Shown piece by piece: positions 11,090 to 23,400 of a stretch of DNA of 64,000 nt. Where the stretch lies: contig NW_025064892.1 of the NCBI RefSeq assembly GCF_019112545.1, positions 787,921 through 851,920 on the forward strand, read 5' to 3'. A program made the translations under genes and the position numbers. Origin of the DNA: Guyanagaster necrorhizus. Lineage: Eukaryota > Basidiomycota > Agaricomycetes > Agaricales > Physalacriaceae. How positions within the stretch are numbered: the stretch's first letter is position 1; each line of letters starts with the position of its first letter. The notes below the pieces were generated by a model. The model was not told where the DNA came from. It searched no databases and worked only from the letters and a program-made list of their open reading frames with translations.

Positions 11090-13093
11090 TTTTTTTGTTT
11101 TCAAGTTTGAATAGAAGTGATGAAGAGCTGATGGTGAAAACCAGTGGAGCCAAGAGAACATCAAGTGGACTGGAAATCTGAAAAGAGAGTGTTCAAGAAA
11201 TGATCTTAGACAAAGGTTCTGGTTTGTCTGAGTATCAGTGGTGGAAGTTCTCAATGAATTCATCAGCAGAGAACTCAGAAGCTGGCAGCCAGGCAAATTC
11301 TTCATCTGTATCTTTGTAGCCTAACTACTGAATTTTATATAAGAGTGAACAGCAGAATCAGCAGTCCAGCTTAGAGTCAAGGATTTGAGCTATTTCATAC
11401 TGATTTTCCTCATTCACTTCAACTGGAGGTAGCAGAGGTTGGACTTGGTTAAGGATGGTATTTTCTTTCATGAGTTCTAGCTATGATATGTGGAAGACTG
11501 GATGAATAGACCAGAGATCCAGTGGAAGTTTAAGGGTGAACAAGTGAGAGTCAGGTTAGGTTAGAATTTTGAAGAAGCTAAGGTATTTCTCAGAGAATTT
11601 TCTGGTCAGACAGATGGTCTTGATATGTTTGGAACTGAGATAAACCTTGTTGCCCACTTTGAATGGGGAGGCCAGAATCCAATGCTTGTCTGCTTAGACC
11701 TTATAATGAGACTGAGCTTTGGAAATTTCATTCTTTAGTACTTGATAAAGCTCATCAAGGTTGACTGCAAAGTCTCAGGCTCAAGTAGAGGTAATGTCCC
11801 ATTCAGAGTGAACAGTGATGTTAGAGTGGTAACCTTTGTTTACAAAGAATGAAGAGATTCTGATAGAGGTGTTAGGGGCATTGTTGTAGGCAAACTTGGC
11901 AATAGATAAGAGAGTGTCCCAGTTGTCTTATTAGTAGAAGCAGTAGATACAGATGTATTGTTCTAGAGTTTAGTTTGCATATTCAGTTTATCTGTCAGCC
12001 TCTAGATAGTAACCAGAAGTAAAGTGGAGTTCTATGTTAAGAGCTATGGCTAGAGCATGAGTAAACTGGAAAACAAATTCAGCACTGCAGTCAGAAATGA
12101 TGTGGCTGGATACTCCATACTTGGAGAAGATATGAATAACAAAAAGTTGAGTGAGTTCTATGGAGTTGATAGTGTCATGAGTGAGAATGAAGATGGCTTG
12201 CTTGCTAGCCTGATCAATAACTATTAAGATGGCAGTGAATCCATTGGAGTCCAATAGTTGTTCAATAAAATCTATAGAAATGGAATCCCATAGTCATTCA
12301 GAAATCAGTAGAGATTTAAGCAAATCATAGAGCCAGTGTCTAGGTGTCTTGTTATGCCCATAAACTGTGTATAACTTAACATAGTGTTGAACATATTCAC
12401 ATATCTTTAGCTAAGTGTAATTTTATCAGACTAGCTCTAATGTCTGGTTTTAACCAAAGTGGCCTGTCAGAATATGGTTGTGATTATTTTATAATATATG
12501 GAGATGGAAGTCTTCAGAGTCTGAGACATAAATGCAGCCTTCAAAGTGAAGAATATCAGATTTATTAATGGACTACTGAGAGAGATTTCAGAAGTGACTT
12601 TAGCCTGATGGAGGCTATCAGAGGATGTAGAGTCTGAAGATTGTGCTCTTTTGATATTGACATAGAACTTGTCAATATCCATGATAGCATTAGCTTGGAG
12701 GATATGACCTTCAAGGTAGATTGCACAGAGTGATGTGGAAAGTTGTTTTTAGGTGAAAACAGGTCAGAAATTATGGGGATTGATTTGAGCATATTGGCTA
12801 TTCCTCTCTTTAGAGTAGACATCCCATTATCCAGTGAGTGCATCTGATTTCCCACCAAGTTTTTCTGAGCAGAACTGAAATACTAAATTGAACTGAGATA
12901 GGTATTCAGACTAGCAGATCTGTCAGCAGATCAGAATCTTAATAGTTGCAAAATATTTAAGGTTCTTATAGTCTGTTATGATACTGATAGAGTCTGTGGA
13001 GCCTTCAAGATAGTGGCACCAATGTTTAAAAGCTTCAAAAATAGCTAGAAGCTCTTTATCATAAGTGTTGTAGTTGAGTTCAGCATTGTGAAG
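11090..13093 (-). pseudogene. GypB#1 pol: chromodomain, integrase, RNase H part
   Basis: Read on the minus strand from 13093 downward: the RNase H end ('LHNAELNYNTYDKELLAIFEAF'), then integrase with 'ILIVIDQASKQAIFI', 'SHIISDCSAEF' and 'HFTSGYYLEADR' (the D, D and E/QTE blocks of the core), 'YNNAPNTS', a GPY/F-like region, and a C-terminal chromodomain ('YKIQWLGYKDTDEEFAWLPA') near 11165-11400. Arg codons are often TGA and Gln/Trp codons TAG, giving many stops. The domain order PR-RT-RH-IN-chromo identifies a Ty3/gypsy chromovirus. Confidence 0.85.
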
Positions 13094-13561
13094 TGTTAAG
13101 CTCAAATGACACATAACCTAAACACATGATAAACTGACACTGTCTCACACTTTGGACAATGATGTTAGAGTTCACTTGATGTATTATGTGGCTCTATATC
13201 GCAAGATCTTTAAATTGGCTTGAGATAAGATAGTAAAAAAATAAACTTTAGCTCAAAGCTAGAGATACTATAGCAAGAGTTATGCTACTTATATACAAGT
13301 CATCATCTGTCTAAAGATATAACTATCTAATTGTGCATCCTGGCATTATAAAGTATTTTGTCCAATATCATTAAGCTATCTACAAAAGAGTATTGTCTGT
13401 TGTTGAGTGGTTACTGTCACATCAAAGAATAATGACCAACTGAGCATATTATGATGACTAAGCTCCATCCTATGGTTTTAAGCACTGATTAAGTGCTATA
13501 ATTAAGCAAAGATAGGGGTTAATTCTCAAAATAAAAGTTGAAATGCAGAAAAATTGTAATA
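13094..13561 (-). repeat. 3' LTR of GypD#1
   Basis: 468 bp, the same length as its partner at 36316-36783. In the element's sense it is preceded by the polypurine tract CTTAATGAGAGAGTAA (minus strand of 13562-13577). Its inner end has decayed from TGTTATG to TATTACA, a CpG-type change. Confidence 0.9.
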
Positions 13562-14373
13562 TTACTCTCTCATTAAGACCATCATTCTGATAGTTCAATT
13601 TAGAGATAAGTTATAGAGTCATGAAGTCAGATAACCTGCTCTTCTTCTTGTAAGATTCATGAAGACATTGACTAGTAAGTTGGTCATTTCAGCAATAGTT
13701 TGTAGTTATAAATAGTATCATCAGCATTCATATGCTATTTGTTTACCCATTAGTTAGATTTTAGACTATAGCTCTTTCAGCTGATCAAATAATCAACTGT
13801 CATTTGTGTACCCCTATCACAAGCTTTGACTTTTCATAATTTATGGCATAAGACTTTATTGACTTCATAGTGTTTCTTGTCATTGATTAGTTCTGGTGGA
13901 GGTGGGCATTCTTGGTTTGGAAATGCTGGTGCAATGTACAATATCAATAATGTCTCATTAAAGACATTGTGTATTTTCCATATGGCCAGGAGTCATAATT
14001 TATATGCAGAGTCATCAACCTTTGTGAGGATTGAGAAAGATCTGATTTGTTTGTCCACAAGTTTACATTTCAGGCATAAGAGGTGAAGGTTTGTTATATC
14101 CAGCCATACTTTATCATTGACTGAATATTCATGTGCAGATCATCAGTGTTTGTCATACTGCCTCTTCATTGTTTCTGTGGCCTTAGTGAGGGCCACTTGC
14201 ATTTTGGAGTAAATCTTTGCCATTGTTGTTATAAAGTTGCTCAAGGCTGGTGTAGTAGTGTGATGCTATTGGGTTTGGATGACATTAGAATGTCATCCAT
14301 AGTTGACAAAGAATGGGGTTTTGCCTATGGCTGAGTGAATTCTGTTGTTGTGTTAGAAGGTGATGAGTGTCAG
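13562..14373 (-). pseudogene. GypD#1 pol C-terminus: integrase end and chromodomain
   Basis: From 14373 downward the minus strand reads 'HNNRIHSAIGKTPFFVNYG' (the integrase C-terminal block), 'QYDKH..SAHEYSVNDKVWLD' (the GPY/F entry), 'WKIHNVFNETLL', a Pro-rich linker and the chromodomain 'VDYLISWKSYSLKSN'. The frame continues across the GypB#2 insertion at 30016. Stops are frequent. Chromodomains in this family usually steer integration to particular chromatin. Confidence 0.85.
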
Positions 14374-14866
14374 TGTTAGAAACATGCCAATCAGTTGGGC
14401 TTGAGTGCATATGCAGAGACCAGCAGAGTGTGTGAGTGTCAACAAAGCTATTGGCAATGTCCCCTTTGAGTCAGGCCCAAAGATTTGGATGGACAGAATG
14501 GAGTTCTATTGGCAGAGTGAAGGGTATCCTTCAAAGCAGAGTCTGTCAGATGAAGTAGAGAGGAGTTGAAGTGAGCATGAAGTGTGAATGGCTATCCAAG
14601 TTGATATTCAAACTGAGTAGTTATGATAATATACATGGCTTTATATACTAATAGTAGCTAATTTCAAGTCAGATTCTATTGGGTTCCAGTGTCAATATTC
14701 ACTACCAAGTTCAGGATCTAGATATTACAATGTGAAATATGAATGTGAAATGATAATGGTGAAATGAAATTAGTAGGTAATAGAAAGCAGCCAGAGTCTG
14801 GTGGATAGCATGATTGAATTCATGGTTGGTTGAGGTGACATGGAGGCTGGTGGCATACATATAACA
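14374..14866 (-). repeat. 3' LTR of GypB#2
   Basis: 493 bp with TGTTAG...ATAACA ends, followed by the minus-strand polypurine tract at 14867-14877 (GTATCCCCCTG). Confidence 0.92.
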
Positions 14867-15099
14867 GTATCCCCCTGTTAGCATTCTTACCCTCAAGAGC
14901 ATAGATTCTGATGGCCAGTGAGGCCATCTGAAAGATTGTTGGTAGTGGACAAAAATATAAATGCAAGATTTTTGACTTTGAAAGTGTAGAAGAGGTGATT
15001 AAATAGTGGTAATTAGTGATTAGAATTGAAATAGTAAGGTGGAGTGCCAGTGATATTCAGAGTAGCATTGTATTAGAAATGGGATGTTTAAATGACTTT
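14867..15099 (-). other. GypB#2 noncoding region between pol and 3' LTR; accessory gene missing
   Basis: The sequence passes from the LTR-proximal block (GCCAGTGAGGCCATC) straight to TAGTGGACAAAAATATAAATG at about 14943. In GypB#3 these two blocks are about 1.4 kb apart (41787 and 43203), separated by the antisense accessory gene. Confidence 0.75.
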
Positions 15100-17776
15100 G
15101 AACAAGGGTCCTGATTTGTCTGAGTATCAATAGTGAAAGTCTTTAATGAATTCATTGGCAGAGAACTCAGAGGCTGGTAACCAAGCAAACTCTTCATTGG
15201 TACCTTCATAGCCTAGCCACTGGATCTTATACAGCAGTGGGCAGCAGAACTGGCAGTCCAGTTTAGAGTTGAGGATTTAGGCTATTTTGAAATGTTCTTC
15301 TCTATCAACTTTGACTGGAGGCAGTAGTGGTTGAATTCAGTTAGAGATGGTGTTTTCTTCTATGGGTTCTAATTGTGACATATAAAAGACTGGGTGAATG
15401 AACTGGAGATCCAGTGGAAGCTTCAGCATAAAGGAGTGGGAACCCAGTTGAGCTATAATTTTGAAAGGGCCAAGGTATTTCTCCAAGAATTTTTTGATTA
15501 GATGGATGGTTTTGATATATTTAGAACTGAGGTAGACCTTATCACCCACTGTGAACAGGGGCACTGGAATCCAATGCTTGTCTGCTTGGGTCTTGTAGCA
15601 AGCCTGAGCCTTGGAGATTTCATTTTTTAATATTTGATGGAGTTCATCAAGATCAACTACAAAGTCTTAGGCTTGAGCAGAGGCAATATTCCTTTCAGAG
15701 TGAATGGTGATGTTAGGGTGATAACTCTTGTTGGCAAAAAATGGAAAAATTCCAGTGGACATATTAGGGGCATTGTTGTATGTGAACTCAGCAATAGATA
15801 GAAGAGTATCTCAGTTGTCCTGTTGGTAGAAGCAGTAGATGTGGATGTACTGTTCCAGAGTTTGGTTTGCCTGTTCAGTTTGTCCATCAGCCTCTAAATG
15901 GTAACCAGAAGTAAGGTGAAGTTCTATGTCAAGAGCTATAGCTAAGACATGAGTAAATTGGAAAATGAATTTGAAGCTATGATCTGAGGTAATATGACTG
16001 GGTACCTCATGTTTGGAGAAGATATAGATAAGGAAAAGTTGAGTGAGCTCCATAGAGTTAATGGTGTCATGAGTGGGGATAAAGATGGCTTGCTTGCTAG
16101 CTTGGTCTATGACTACTAAGATAGTGATAAATCCATTAGAGTCTGATAGTTGTTAAATGAAATCTATGGAAATGGAATCCCATGGCTATTTGAGGACTGA
16201 TAGACATTTGAGTAACCCATAAGGGCAGTGTCTAGATGCCTTGTTGTGTCCACAAACTGTGCAGGACTTAACATAGTGTCAAACATATTCATGCATCTTT
16301 AGCCAGATGTAATTCCACCAGATGAGCTCTAATGTCTGGTTTTGACCAAAATAGCCTGCTAAGATGTGGTTGTGATTGTTCTGTAGTATATAGAGACAGA
16401 GATCTCCAGACTCTAGAACATAGATGCAGCCTTCAAAGTGGAGGATGTCTGATTCATCAATAGACCACTGAGAGAGGGAGGATTCTGAAGTGGCCTTAGT
16501 CTGGTGGAGGCCATCAGAGAACATAGAGTCAGAAGATTGTGCTTATTTAATATTAATGTAGAGCTTGTCAATATCTATAATAGCACTGGCTCAGAGGGTA
16601 GAGCCTTCAAGGTAGGTTGCATAGAGTGATGCAAAAAGTTGTTCTTGAGTGAACACCAGTTAGAAATTGTGGAGATTGACTTAAGCATATTGGCTATCCC
16701 TCTCTTTAGAGTAGACATCCTATTGTCTAGTAAGTGCATCTGGTTTCCCACCAAGTTTTCCAGGTCAGAACTGAATTACTAGATTGAACTGAGATAGGTA
16801 TTCAGACCAGCAGACTTGTCTGCAGGTTAGAATCTTAGTGGTGGCAAAGTATTCAAGATTCTTGTGGTCTATTATGACATTGATGGAGTCTATGGAGCCT
16901 TCAAGGTAGTGCCACTAATGTTTAAAAGCTTCAAAAATAGCCAGAAGCTCCTTGTCATGAGTGTCATAGTTGAGTTCAGCATTGTGAAGGCATCAGTTTC
17001 CACTACTATTCTTTGATCAGAGACCCAGTGAGTAAGGATAGAAGCATATATAAAGGCCTGTTTCAAATTATTAAAGGCAGCCAAATATTTGTCATCAAAT
17101 TTTCATGGAGTTCTCTTGCAGGTGAGTCATGTAAGAGGGATGATGATGTCACTATATCCATGTATGAAGTGATAGTAGAAGTTGGCAAAGCCAAGAAAGA
17201 ATTGGATGTCCTTGACTTTTTGTAGCACTGGCCAGTCAACAATGGCCTTGACTTTTTCTTCAGATATGTAAAGTCCTTCAGATGATAGGATGTAGCCTAG
17301 GTACTCTATGGAGTCTTGGTTGAATTTGCATTTAGAACCTTTGCAGTAGAGTCTATTAGCTCTAAGCCTGTATAGGACCTCACAAACATGTTTCTGGTGA
17401 TCTTCCAGATTGTTGAAATATATGAGGATGTCATCAAGATAGACTACTACTGATATATCAAGCATGTCAGAGAATATATCATTCACAAATCATTGGAATG
17501 CCACTGGAGTATTTGTGAGGCCAAAAGGTATGATATGCCATTTAAAGAAGCCATAATAAGTCTGAAAGGTTGTTTTCCATTCATCCTCTTTAGCTATGCA
17601 AATAAGATAGTAGGCATGTCAAAGATTGAGCTTGGTGTAGATACACACAGAGCAGGCAGAGTCAAGAAGATCAGAAATGAGGGGAAGAGGGTAGTGATCC
17701 TTCTTGGAGATTTTATTTAGGCTGTGGTAGTCAATACAAAGTCAGAGTTCACCAGTCTTCTTCTTGACAAATAGGA
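15100..17776 (-). pseudogene. GypB#2 pol: chromodomain, integrase, RNase H, RT C-terminal half
   Basis: From 17776 downward: RT with 'VVVYLDDILIY' (YLDD at 17430-17441), 'LYCKGSKCKFNQDSIEYLGYILSSEGL' and 'FLGFANFYYHFI'. Then a degraded RNase H (about 16800-17080) and an integrase with a zinc-finger remnant, core ('HLTSGYHLEADGQTEQANQTL' at about 15950-15860) and 'FTVGDKVYLSS'. The C-terminal chromodomain 'YKIQWLGYEGTNEEFAWLPA' lies near 15150-15260. This is the least deleted GypB pol in the window, though with many stops. The RT N-terminus continues at 19201 beyond LTR-A copy 2. Confidence 0.88.
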
Positions 17777-17780
17777 CCGA

Positions 17781-19196
17781 TAATATGCTTGGTAACTTCT
17801 AAGTGACTAAGAGAAGTGAATGAGGAATGAACTCTCAAACACCAACACCTAACCACTCAATACACAATCACCAAATACAGTTGAGGTCAGTTGTTTTGAG
17901 TATGATAGAAGCACTCTTGCAGTCTTAAGTAAAATCAAAGAAACAGTCAATAAAGACAGTTATTTAACTCTATCTTGCTTTCAAAGATGCAATACTCATG
18001 AGAGTAGTTTATAGCAATGTTTAAGTATAATTAGGACTTAGAATCAACACCAAATTGTGCTTCAAACCAACTTAGAATATTCCAAAACCCAATGAACTCC
18101 AAAACCCAAATACTAAGTCTATCAAGCACTTAGGCTTGATTAGCTGCACTCTTGGCAGGCTAGCAGTCCTCAAAACTGAAGAACTTGTATTTTGATGCTG
18201 AAACCCTTATAGTTTGGAACCCAAATTAATCTGAAACCTAAAATATAGTTATTATTCCAATCTAATCCTCTCTCTAAGTGACAAAGCAACTTAAATAAAT
18301 CACTAAGTCGAAGCAGAACTCAAAATCTGTTGTCCCAGGGACTAGCTACAGTGGGCTAGAAGGCCTGAATGTGGGGGTGGGTCGCTTCCTTACTATTTCC
18401 CCCCCATTCCCTTCTTTTATACACCAACAACAGGTACAGAATCTATAAATAAAGCATTCAAAATAATATTTCTCCTGTTTAAAGCGGAATCATGCCATTA
18501 TTCCGGAATGGCAGCACTCCTGGACTCCCCTAGGCTTGCCCAGACCCACCTGACCACCGCACAGCCTTATTTTAAGCCTACAGTGCCTGTGGGTACCTAA
18601 CTCCTTTCTGTCTACTCAAAGTTTTAATCCTCTGAGTTATTCTTAGTAGCTTGATCAATCAGGCCCGATCAGGCCCAGTCAACCGGTCCTATCCACTCTA
18701 TTCCTCTCAATTCTAAGTCCCTTAGGTCACCTGATACCTAGGAAATTTGGACTTAGGCATTTGAGTCAAAACTCACAGTGCTAGCCACAGATCATTGGGT
18801 CTCACTTCTTACTGCTCCTGGATGATGCTATCTCTACTCAATACTCCACAACTGGCTATGGTATTATACCTCTAGCTGTCTTAGAATATACTTGTCTTAG
18901 TGGCATATAGAATTGGCTCCATTTGAGGTACTATTTCTAAGTCCAACTTAGACTTAGTATTTTCCAAGATGTGGTGCTGAACTTTTCTAAGTTCAAACCT
19001 GACTTAGGATTTTTATCTTTAGGCCATGTTATTTTACAAAGTCCCTTTTGGACTTAGTATTAGTGACTAGCATGACTATCAGCTCGGAGCCTCAGCCATA
19101 GTCCTTTACTGACTAATGATTCTCAGTTACTAGCATATTCTAGTGTGTTATGCAGAATTTGCAAACTATAGGGCTGGACATGTAGCCTGCATATCA
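17781..19196 (-). mobile_element. LTR-A copy 2, solo-LTR-like element, 1,416 bp, CpG-retaining
   Basis: Flanked by CCGA (17777-17780 and 19197-19200); removing it rejoins the GypB#2 RT frame (GACAAATAGGACCGAAGCCTC). On the minus strand the ends are TGATATGC and GCATATTA, LTR-like inverted ends. It is colinear with 4061-5471. Unlike almost all the rest of the transposon sequence it keeps several CG sites (for example near 18309, 18382, 18485-18700 and 19080), so it is probably a recent arrival. No coding frame is seen. Confidence 0.8.
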
Positions 19197-19200
19197 CCGA

Positions 19201-19722
19201 AGCCTCATGTGGAGAGCAAGATGGGGTAATGAACTCATTGTGCAGATTATTATCAATAAACTCTCATAGGACCTTGAGTTCAGATTCTAAGAGGGAATAA
19301 ATGGGTCTAAGCAGTGGAGATATTCCTTTCTCAAGATTGATTTTAAGGTTGTACAGTCTGTGTTCAGGTAGTTTTTCAGAGAGAATATCACTAAAGATAT
19401 CTGCAAAATTGTAGTACTCTACTGGCACTGATGAAAGATCTGTCAGTTTTATGGATGCAGCCTTGGCTCCAATATTAGGTAAGGAAGGCTGCAGTGTGAA
19501 CTGCTGAGCACCTTCTTCTGCACTGGCTCAAATAAATACAGCAGTGAATATGATAAAGATCTTTAGATATGCTTTTATAGTAAAAGACTCTGAAGAGAGA
19601 CAGAAATAGATGGGTTCATATGAGAACTGAGCCCATCAGCTATCTGCAGGGGATTTGGAATGGGGTGAAGCCCCAGAGGTTGGACTGATAGAGTCTGATA
19701 GATACAGAAGTCCCAGGGATGT
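19201..19722 (-). pseudogene. GypB#2 pol: PR-RT linker and RT N-terminus
   Basis: The minus strand reads '...AKAASIKLTDLSSVPVEYYNFADIFSDILSEKLPEHRLYNLKI' followed by 'SVLFVKKKTGELRLCIDYRSLNKIS', the canonical entry to gypsy RT. It is separated from the RT core by LTR-A copy 2 and from the protease by GypC#1 (TSD GATGT, 19718-19722). Confidence 0.9.
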
Positions 19723-20180
19723 TGTTATGATTTTTCTGTTTTCTTTCCCAGATAACTCCTATTCATACTTAGTCAGAGTGCTAGAATGAGTGCTTAGGAC
19801 TGTGGGACAAAGCTTGATCATCACAACTAGCTGAGTCTGTCATTGTTCTTCGATGCAACAGCATTGCCTGACAATGCATAATCAGTCTATTATGTATGAT
19901 AATGATACCCTAGAACAATGAGCATAATGGACCAAGAGACACATAATTAGTTGTAGTATTATTAGCAGACCCTGTACAGTATTTAAGACCACTAGCTCTT
20001 GCTGGTATCTCCAGCTTCAAGCTAAAGTTTATTCATCTCATTTTACCCTCAAGCCAATCCTTCAGGCCTTGTGATACATTGATCAGAATATGCATCAGTG
20101 AATCCAGCTGATCTCCTGAAGTACAAGGAGACTAGGCTGCCTATCATGTGTATCTGTTCATGTGATACTTGAGTCTAACA
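19723..20180 (+). repeat. 5' LTR of GypC#1
   Basis: 458 bp, TGTTATGATT...GTCTAACA. Differences from the 3' LTR are nearly all transitions, many as TG in one copy against CA in the other. It contains a TATTTAAG box (19980-19987) and the self-complementary site at 20013-20025. Confidence 0.95.
19980..20025 (+). promoter_or_regulatory. GypC#1 LTR promoter and predicted RNA 5' end
   Basis: TATTTAAG at 19980-19987 is 33 nt upstream of AGCTTCAAGCTAA (20013-20025), the usual distance from a TATA box to a start site. That 13-mer is complementary, with one mismatch, to the sequence just inside the LTR at 20182-20194. Confidence 0.65.
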
Positions 20181-20181
20181 A

Positions 20182-20194
20182 TTAGCTCGAAGCT
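20182..20194 (+). other. GypC#1 primer binding site, self-priming type
   Basis: TTAGCTCGAAGCT begins 2 nt inside the 5' LTR. It lacks the TGG start of a tRNA-primed site. It pairs with 20013-20025 of the LTR; the single mismatch falls at a CG (LTR has CA where CG is expected). Confidence 0.65.
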
Positions 20195-20195
20195 T

Positions 20196-23100
20196 CCTCT
20201 TCCCTTTCCTCATGCCTGTTAGCATGGAGGAAACTGAATGCTCTCTATCAACACATCAGATCTGAATTTTGATCAAGAGTTCTTTGAACTCCTCTCTTCT
20301 ATCATCAGAATATTGTTAGGATTGTTGGTGATCATCCAGCTGTGCCAAGGATGCCATTCAATCACCACCTGGGCAATCAGACATTATAATGAGTTTTAAC
20401 ATATCCAACACATTCTATAAAATGTAACTCTAGATCTTTTGCTCCATGACATTCCCAAATCCCAATGAATGTCCCACCAGCCCTCAACAAGCCCCTTACT
20501 CAAGGCTGGGCCTAGCAGCATAGCTCAAGAGGATGTTCAAGAAGAAGAAAGACATAGATATCCTCCCTGACCAAACAGCAGAGACAGCAACACTCACCTC
20601 ACAGGATTCTGAAACTCCTAGCAGCCAATCCCTATCCTTGACCACAAGGATGAAAACCTTCCAGGTGACTTCTTTTAGCAGTCTCCCTTCTCCAACCCTT
20701 CCAGAGCCTCTTAAACCCTTGGAATTGGCAACCATGTTAGAGACTCTCTCAGTCCTGCTCAGATAGCTGCAAGATCCCACCATATGACATTTTGAGGTCA
20801 GTCTCATAGCCCTGCCTCTGCTGATCACCATTTGGTCAAAACAAGTGGTGGGTTGGGGAGGTCTCTCTTAGACTGGCTCGATGATGAGTGACAAATCTGA
20901 GAAAATAGGAATAAAATCATACATTGACTCTTTTCCATCTGGGATCTTAACATCCTTTTTAACTATGATGAGGCCCTCCAACAGGAAGAGCAAAGGCAGC
21001 AAAACACACTATAGCCAGTTTGCAGCCAGCTTGAGGAGCACATCCTCAAAAGCAGGAGACAAAAGAGAGAGGCCACTGAGTATGACAGGAAGCACAGGGA
21101 AGAACAACAAGTCATTAAAAGGGCTTGACTGGAAAGGGCTAATATCTCCAACTAGTATAGAATCTAGCTCAAGATTGCATCCATACTTGCATCAGTCTAT
21201 GCTAACCAGTCCCTCTCTACCTCTGTATTCCAAGAACTCAGCACCAAGTCCAACCCATAGAACAAGGTCTGCTGGTGAAACAAAACTCTTGCAGCAGGGA
21301 AAAGAATTATTGAATCTCTCCTGCACTCCTCAACCCCACAGTATCCCCCTCTCTGAAGGACCTCCAATGCTGACACTATGTTCGAGGATGATGAGTCCAT
21401 CCTCAGACACTATGGGCTATGAGTTTCTGGCACCATTCATATTCCTGCTCAAGCCCTCCAAGAGTTTCTTGGGAGCCAGGTGGTCAGACAGCTCCTCAAT
21501 AATAGATATTGAAGAAACATCCAGCTCTATCATGAGCGAGTGGCAGCAGCACAAGCAACAGGTGGAAATCAGTATGACTCTGATATCAAAAGTCAGCTTG
21601 CTTCCACCTATCTCAATGCCTCAGACTTTTTAGACTCTGTTGCTGAATCAAGCACCCAGCCAGGACAGCGGGATGACAGTATGACTGCAAGAGGACAAGG
21701 AGAGTTTCTATGATCTGTCTGTTGCTTCTCTTCTCAAGAAAGAGGAGAATGAGAAAGGTCAGAAGGGCAAAAAAACTGAGAGTAGTGACCCACTCTATGC
21801 AGGTGGGAAACTTGCCTATGGATTACAAGAAGATATAGATGAAGAAGAACTGGAATGGGCAATACAGGAGGCAAGGGCACAGAAGTACTAGAAGTCCTAT
21901 CTATGTAGGGTAAACTTTTTATAGTGTGATGCTATCTGAGTAGCATCACAGATGGGACAATTATATCTTCATGCTACACCTGATGAGAGGACAGAAATCC
22001 TAAGATATGCAGCAACTGACTACACTGCAATACAGTACAATGAAAAGCACCCTGAAGACCAAGTCTGGAGGCTACCAGCATACCAGATACTGGAACCCAT
22101 ACAACCAATGTCATAGTCATCACCTGTCACCCTGAAATGAGCTGTCTATATGGCACTGTTCATCTGGAGTACATTTTCATACTCTGCTCCCTTGTTCTGA
22201 TCAATGGCAACTCAGCTATTTTGAAGCTAAGCCCCATCTAACCATCCACCTACCTTGTACCAAAATCCCTGGACTGGCAAGAGAAGCTGAATGATGGGAG
22301 CACAGCCCTCATCTGACAAAGCTAGTAGAAGTAGTGCTGGAAAAGAACCAATCAAAGATGACCTTAAGGCAGTGAGACTTGGGTTTACCATTTGAGATAG
22401 GATTATAGTCTGAAAGAAGAACCCCTGTGAGAGAGCCCTGTCATGGATGACAATTCACTTCACTCATTTCTTGGGCTGCCACAAGAATGGCAACAGCCTC
22501 TATTCTCTGACTGACCCAATCTGATAGATGTATTACCCAACAATGCAGCAGTCCTCTAATGCCATCCAGACCTCTTATGGAAGCCCTGCCCCTTCAAGAG
22601 GGTATTCAATGACATTGACCAATTTCTTGTAGACTGCAAACAGTATTTCAAAGTCTATATAGAATATCTAGGAACCAACATGAACAAGGTCATATTTGCC
22701 ACCTCTTATCTTGAGAAGAAAGCAAAGACCTGATGGATTCTTATCTCCCCAAACTTCCAATTATCAACCTGGGAGCACTATCAGTACCCCTTATGGCCTA
22801 TCTTTAAACAGATGCTCCATGACAAATTCATTGATCTAGCAGTACAGGAGGTGCATAAGCAAAAGATCAAGAAATACAAGATGAGCAATAAGGTAGCAAT
22901 AGACTATTTTGATGAGCTAGAATGCCTCACTAAGCTCACTGGAATCAGGAATGACACTGAGAATGACAGCAGAATGGTCAAGGCCCTCAAGCAAAGGGTC
23001 CTCTCCTCATACATTATGATGATTTCAGCAATCAGCATTAGGGCTTTAATGCCAGTCAGATATGACAAATAGAAGGAATGAATCATCAAGATGTATAAGG

Positions 23101-23400
23101 AGCATCAAAGACAGAAAGTGGAATCATCAACACTGCAAGATTACTTGAAGAAGTCAACTCTGCCAACCCTGAACAGCTCTAAATTATTGGAGACAACTGC
23201 CAGAAAAACATTGGGACCCTTGATGGCCTCCACCTATAGCATGCAGAAGACCAGAACCAGAACCATGTACACAGGAACAGAGAAGCTGATGGACATAGAT
23301 CAAATAAAAAAGGAGGGTAAATGCTTCAACTGCAGCCAAAAAGGCCACATATTGAAGAACTGCCTGAAGAAGAGAACATGAGAAGATATCAGAGCACAAA
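20196..23400 (+). pseudogene. GypC#1 gag, degraded
   Basis: A leader is followed by a long degraded gag. The conserved frame, identified by alignment with GypD and GypC#2, contains 'YDEALQQEEQRQQ' and 'LEEHILKSRRQKREATEYDRKHREEQQ' (coiled coil, about 20965-21110), 'NASDFLDSVAESSTQPGQRDD' (about 21610-21680), the capsid 'FKRVFNDIDQFLVDCKQYFKVY' (about 22595-22660) and 'HDKFIDLAVQEVHKQKIKKYKM'. The zinc knuckle CFNCSQKGHILKNC (23322-23363, CX2CX4HX4C) ends it. The longer open frame at 20881-21633 is out of frame with these blocks. Confidence 0.8.

Noticed and set aside
20881..21633. 250-aa open frame on the plus strand
   Set aside because: The frame conserved with other GypC/GypD gags ('ATEYDRKHREEQQ', 'NASDFLDSVAESS') is a different one and contains stops. 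The open frame exists because this frame's stop triplets are rare in the sequence; it has no conserved block of its own.
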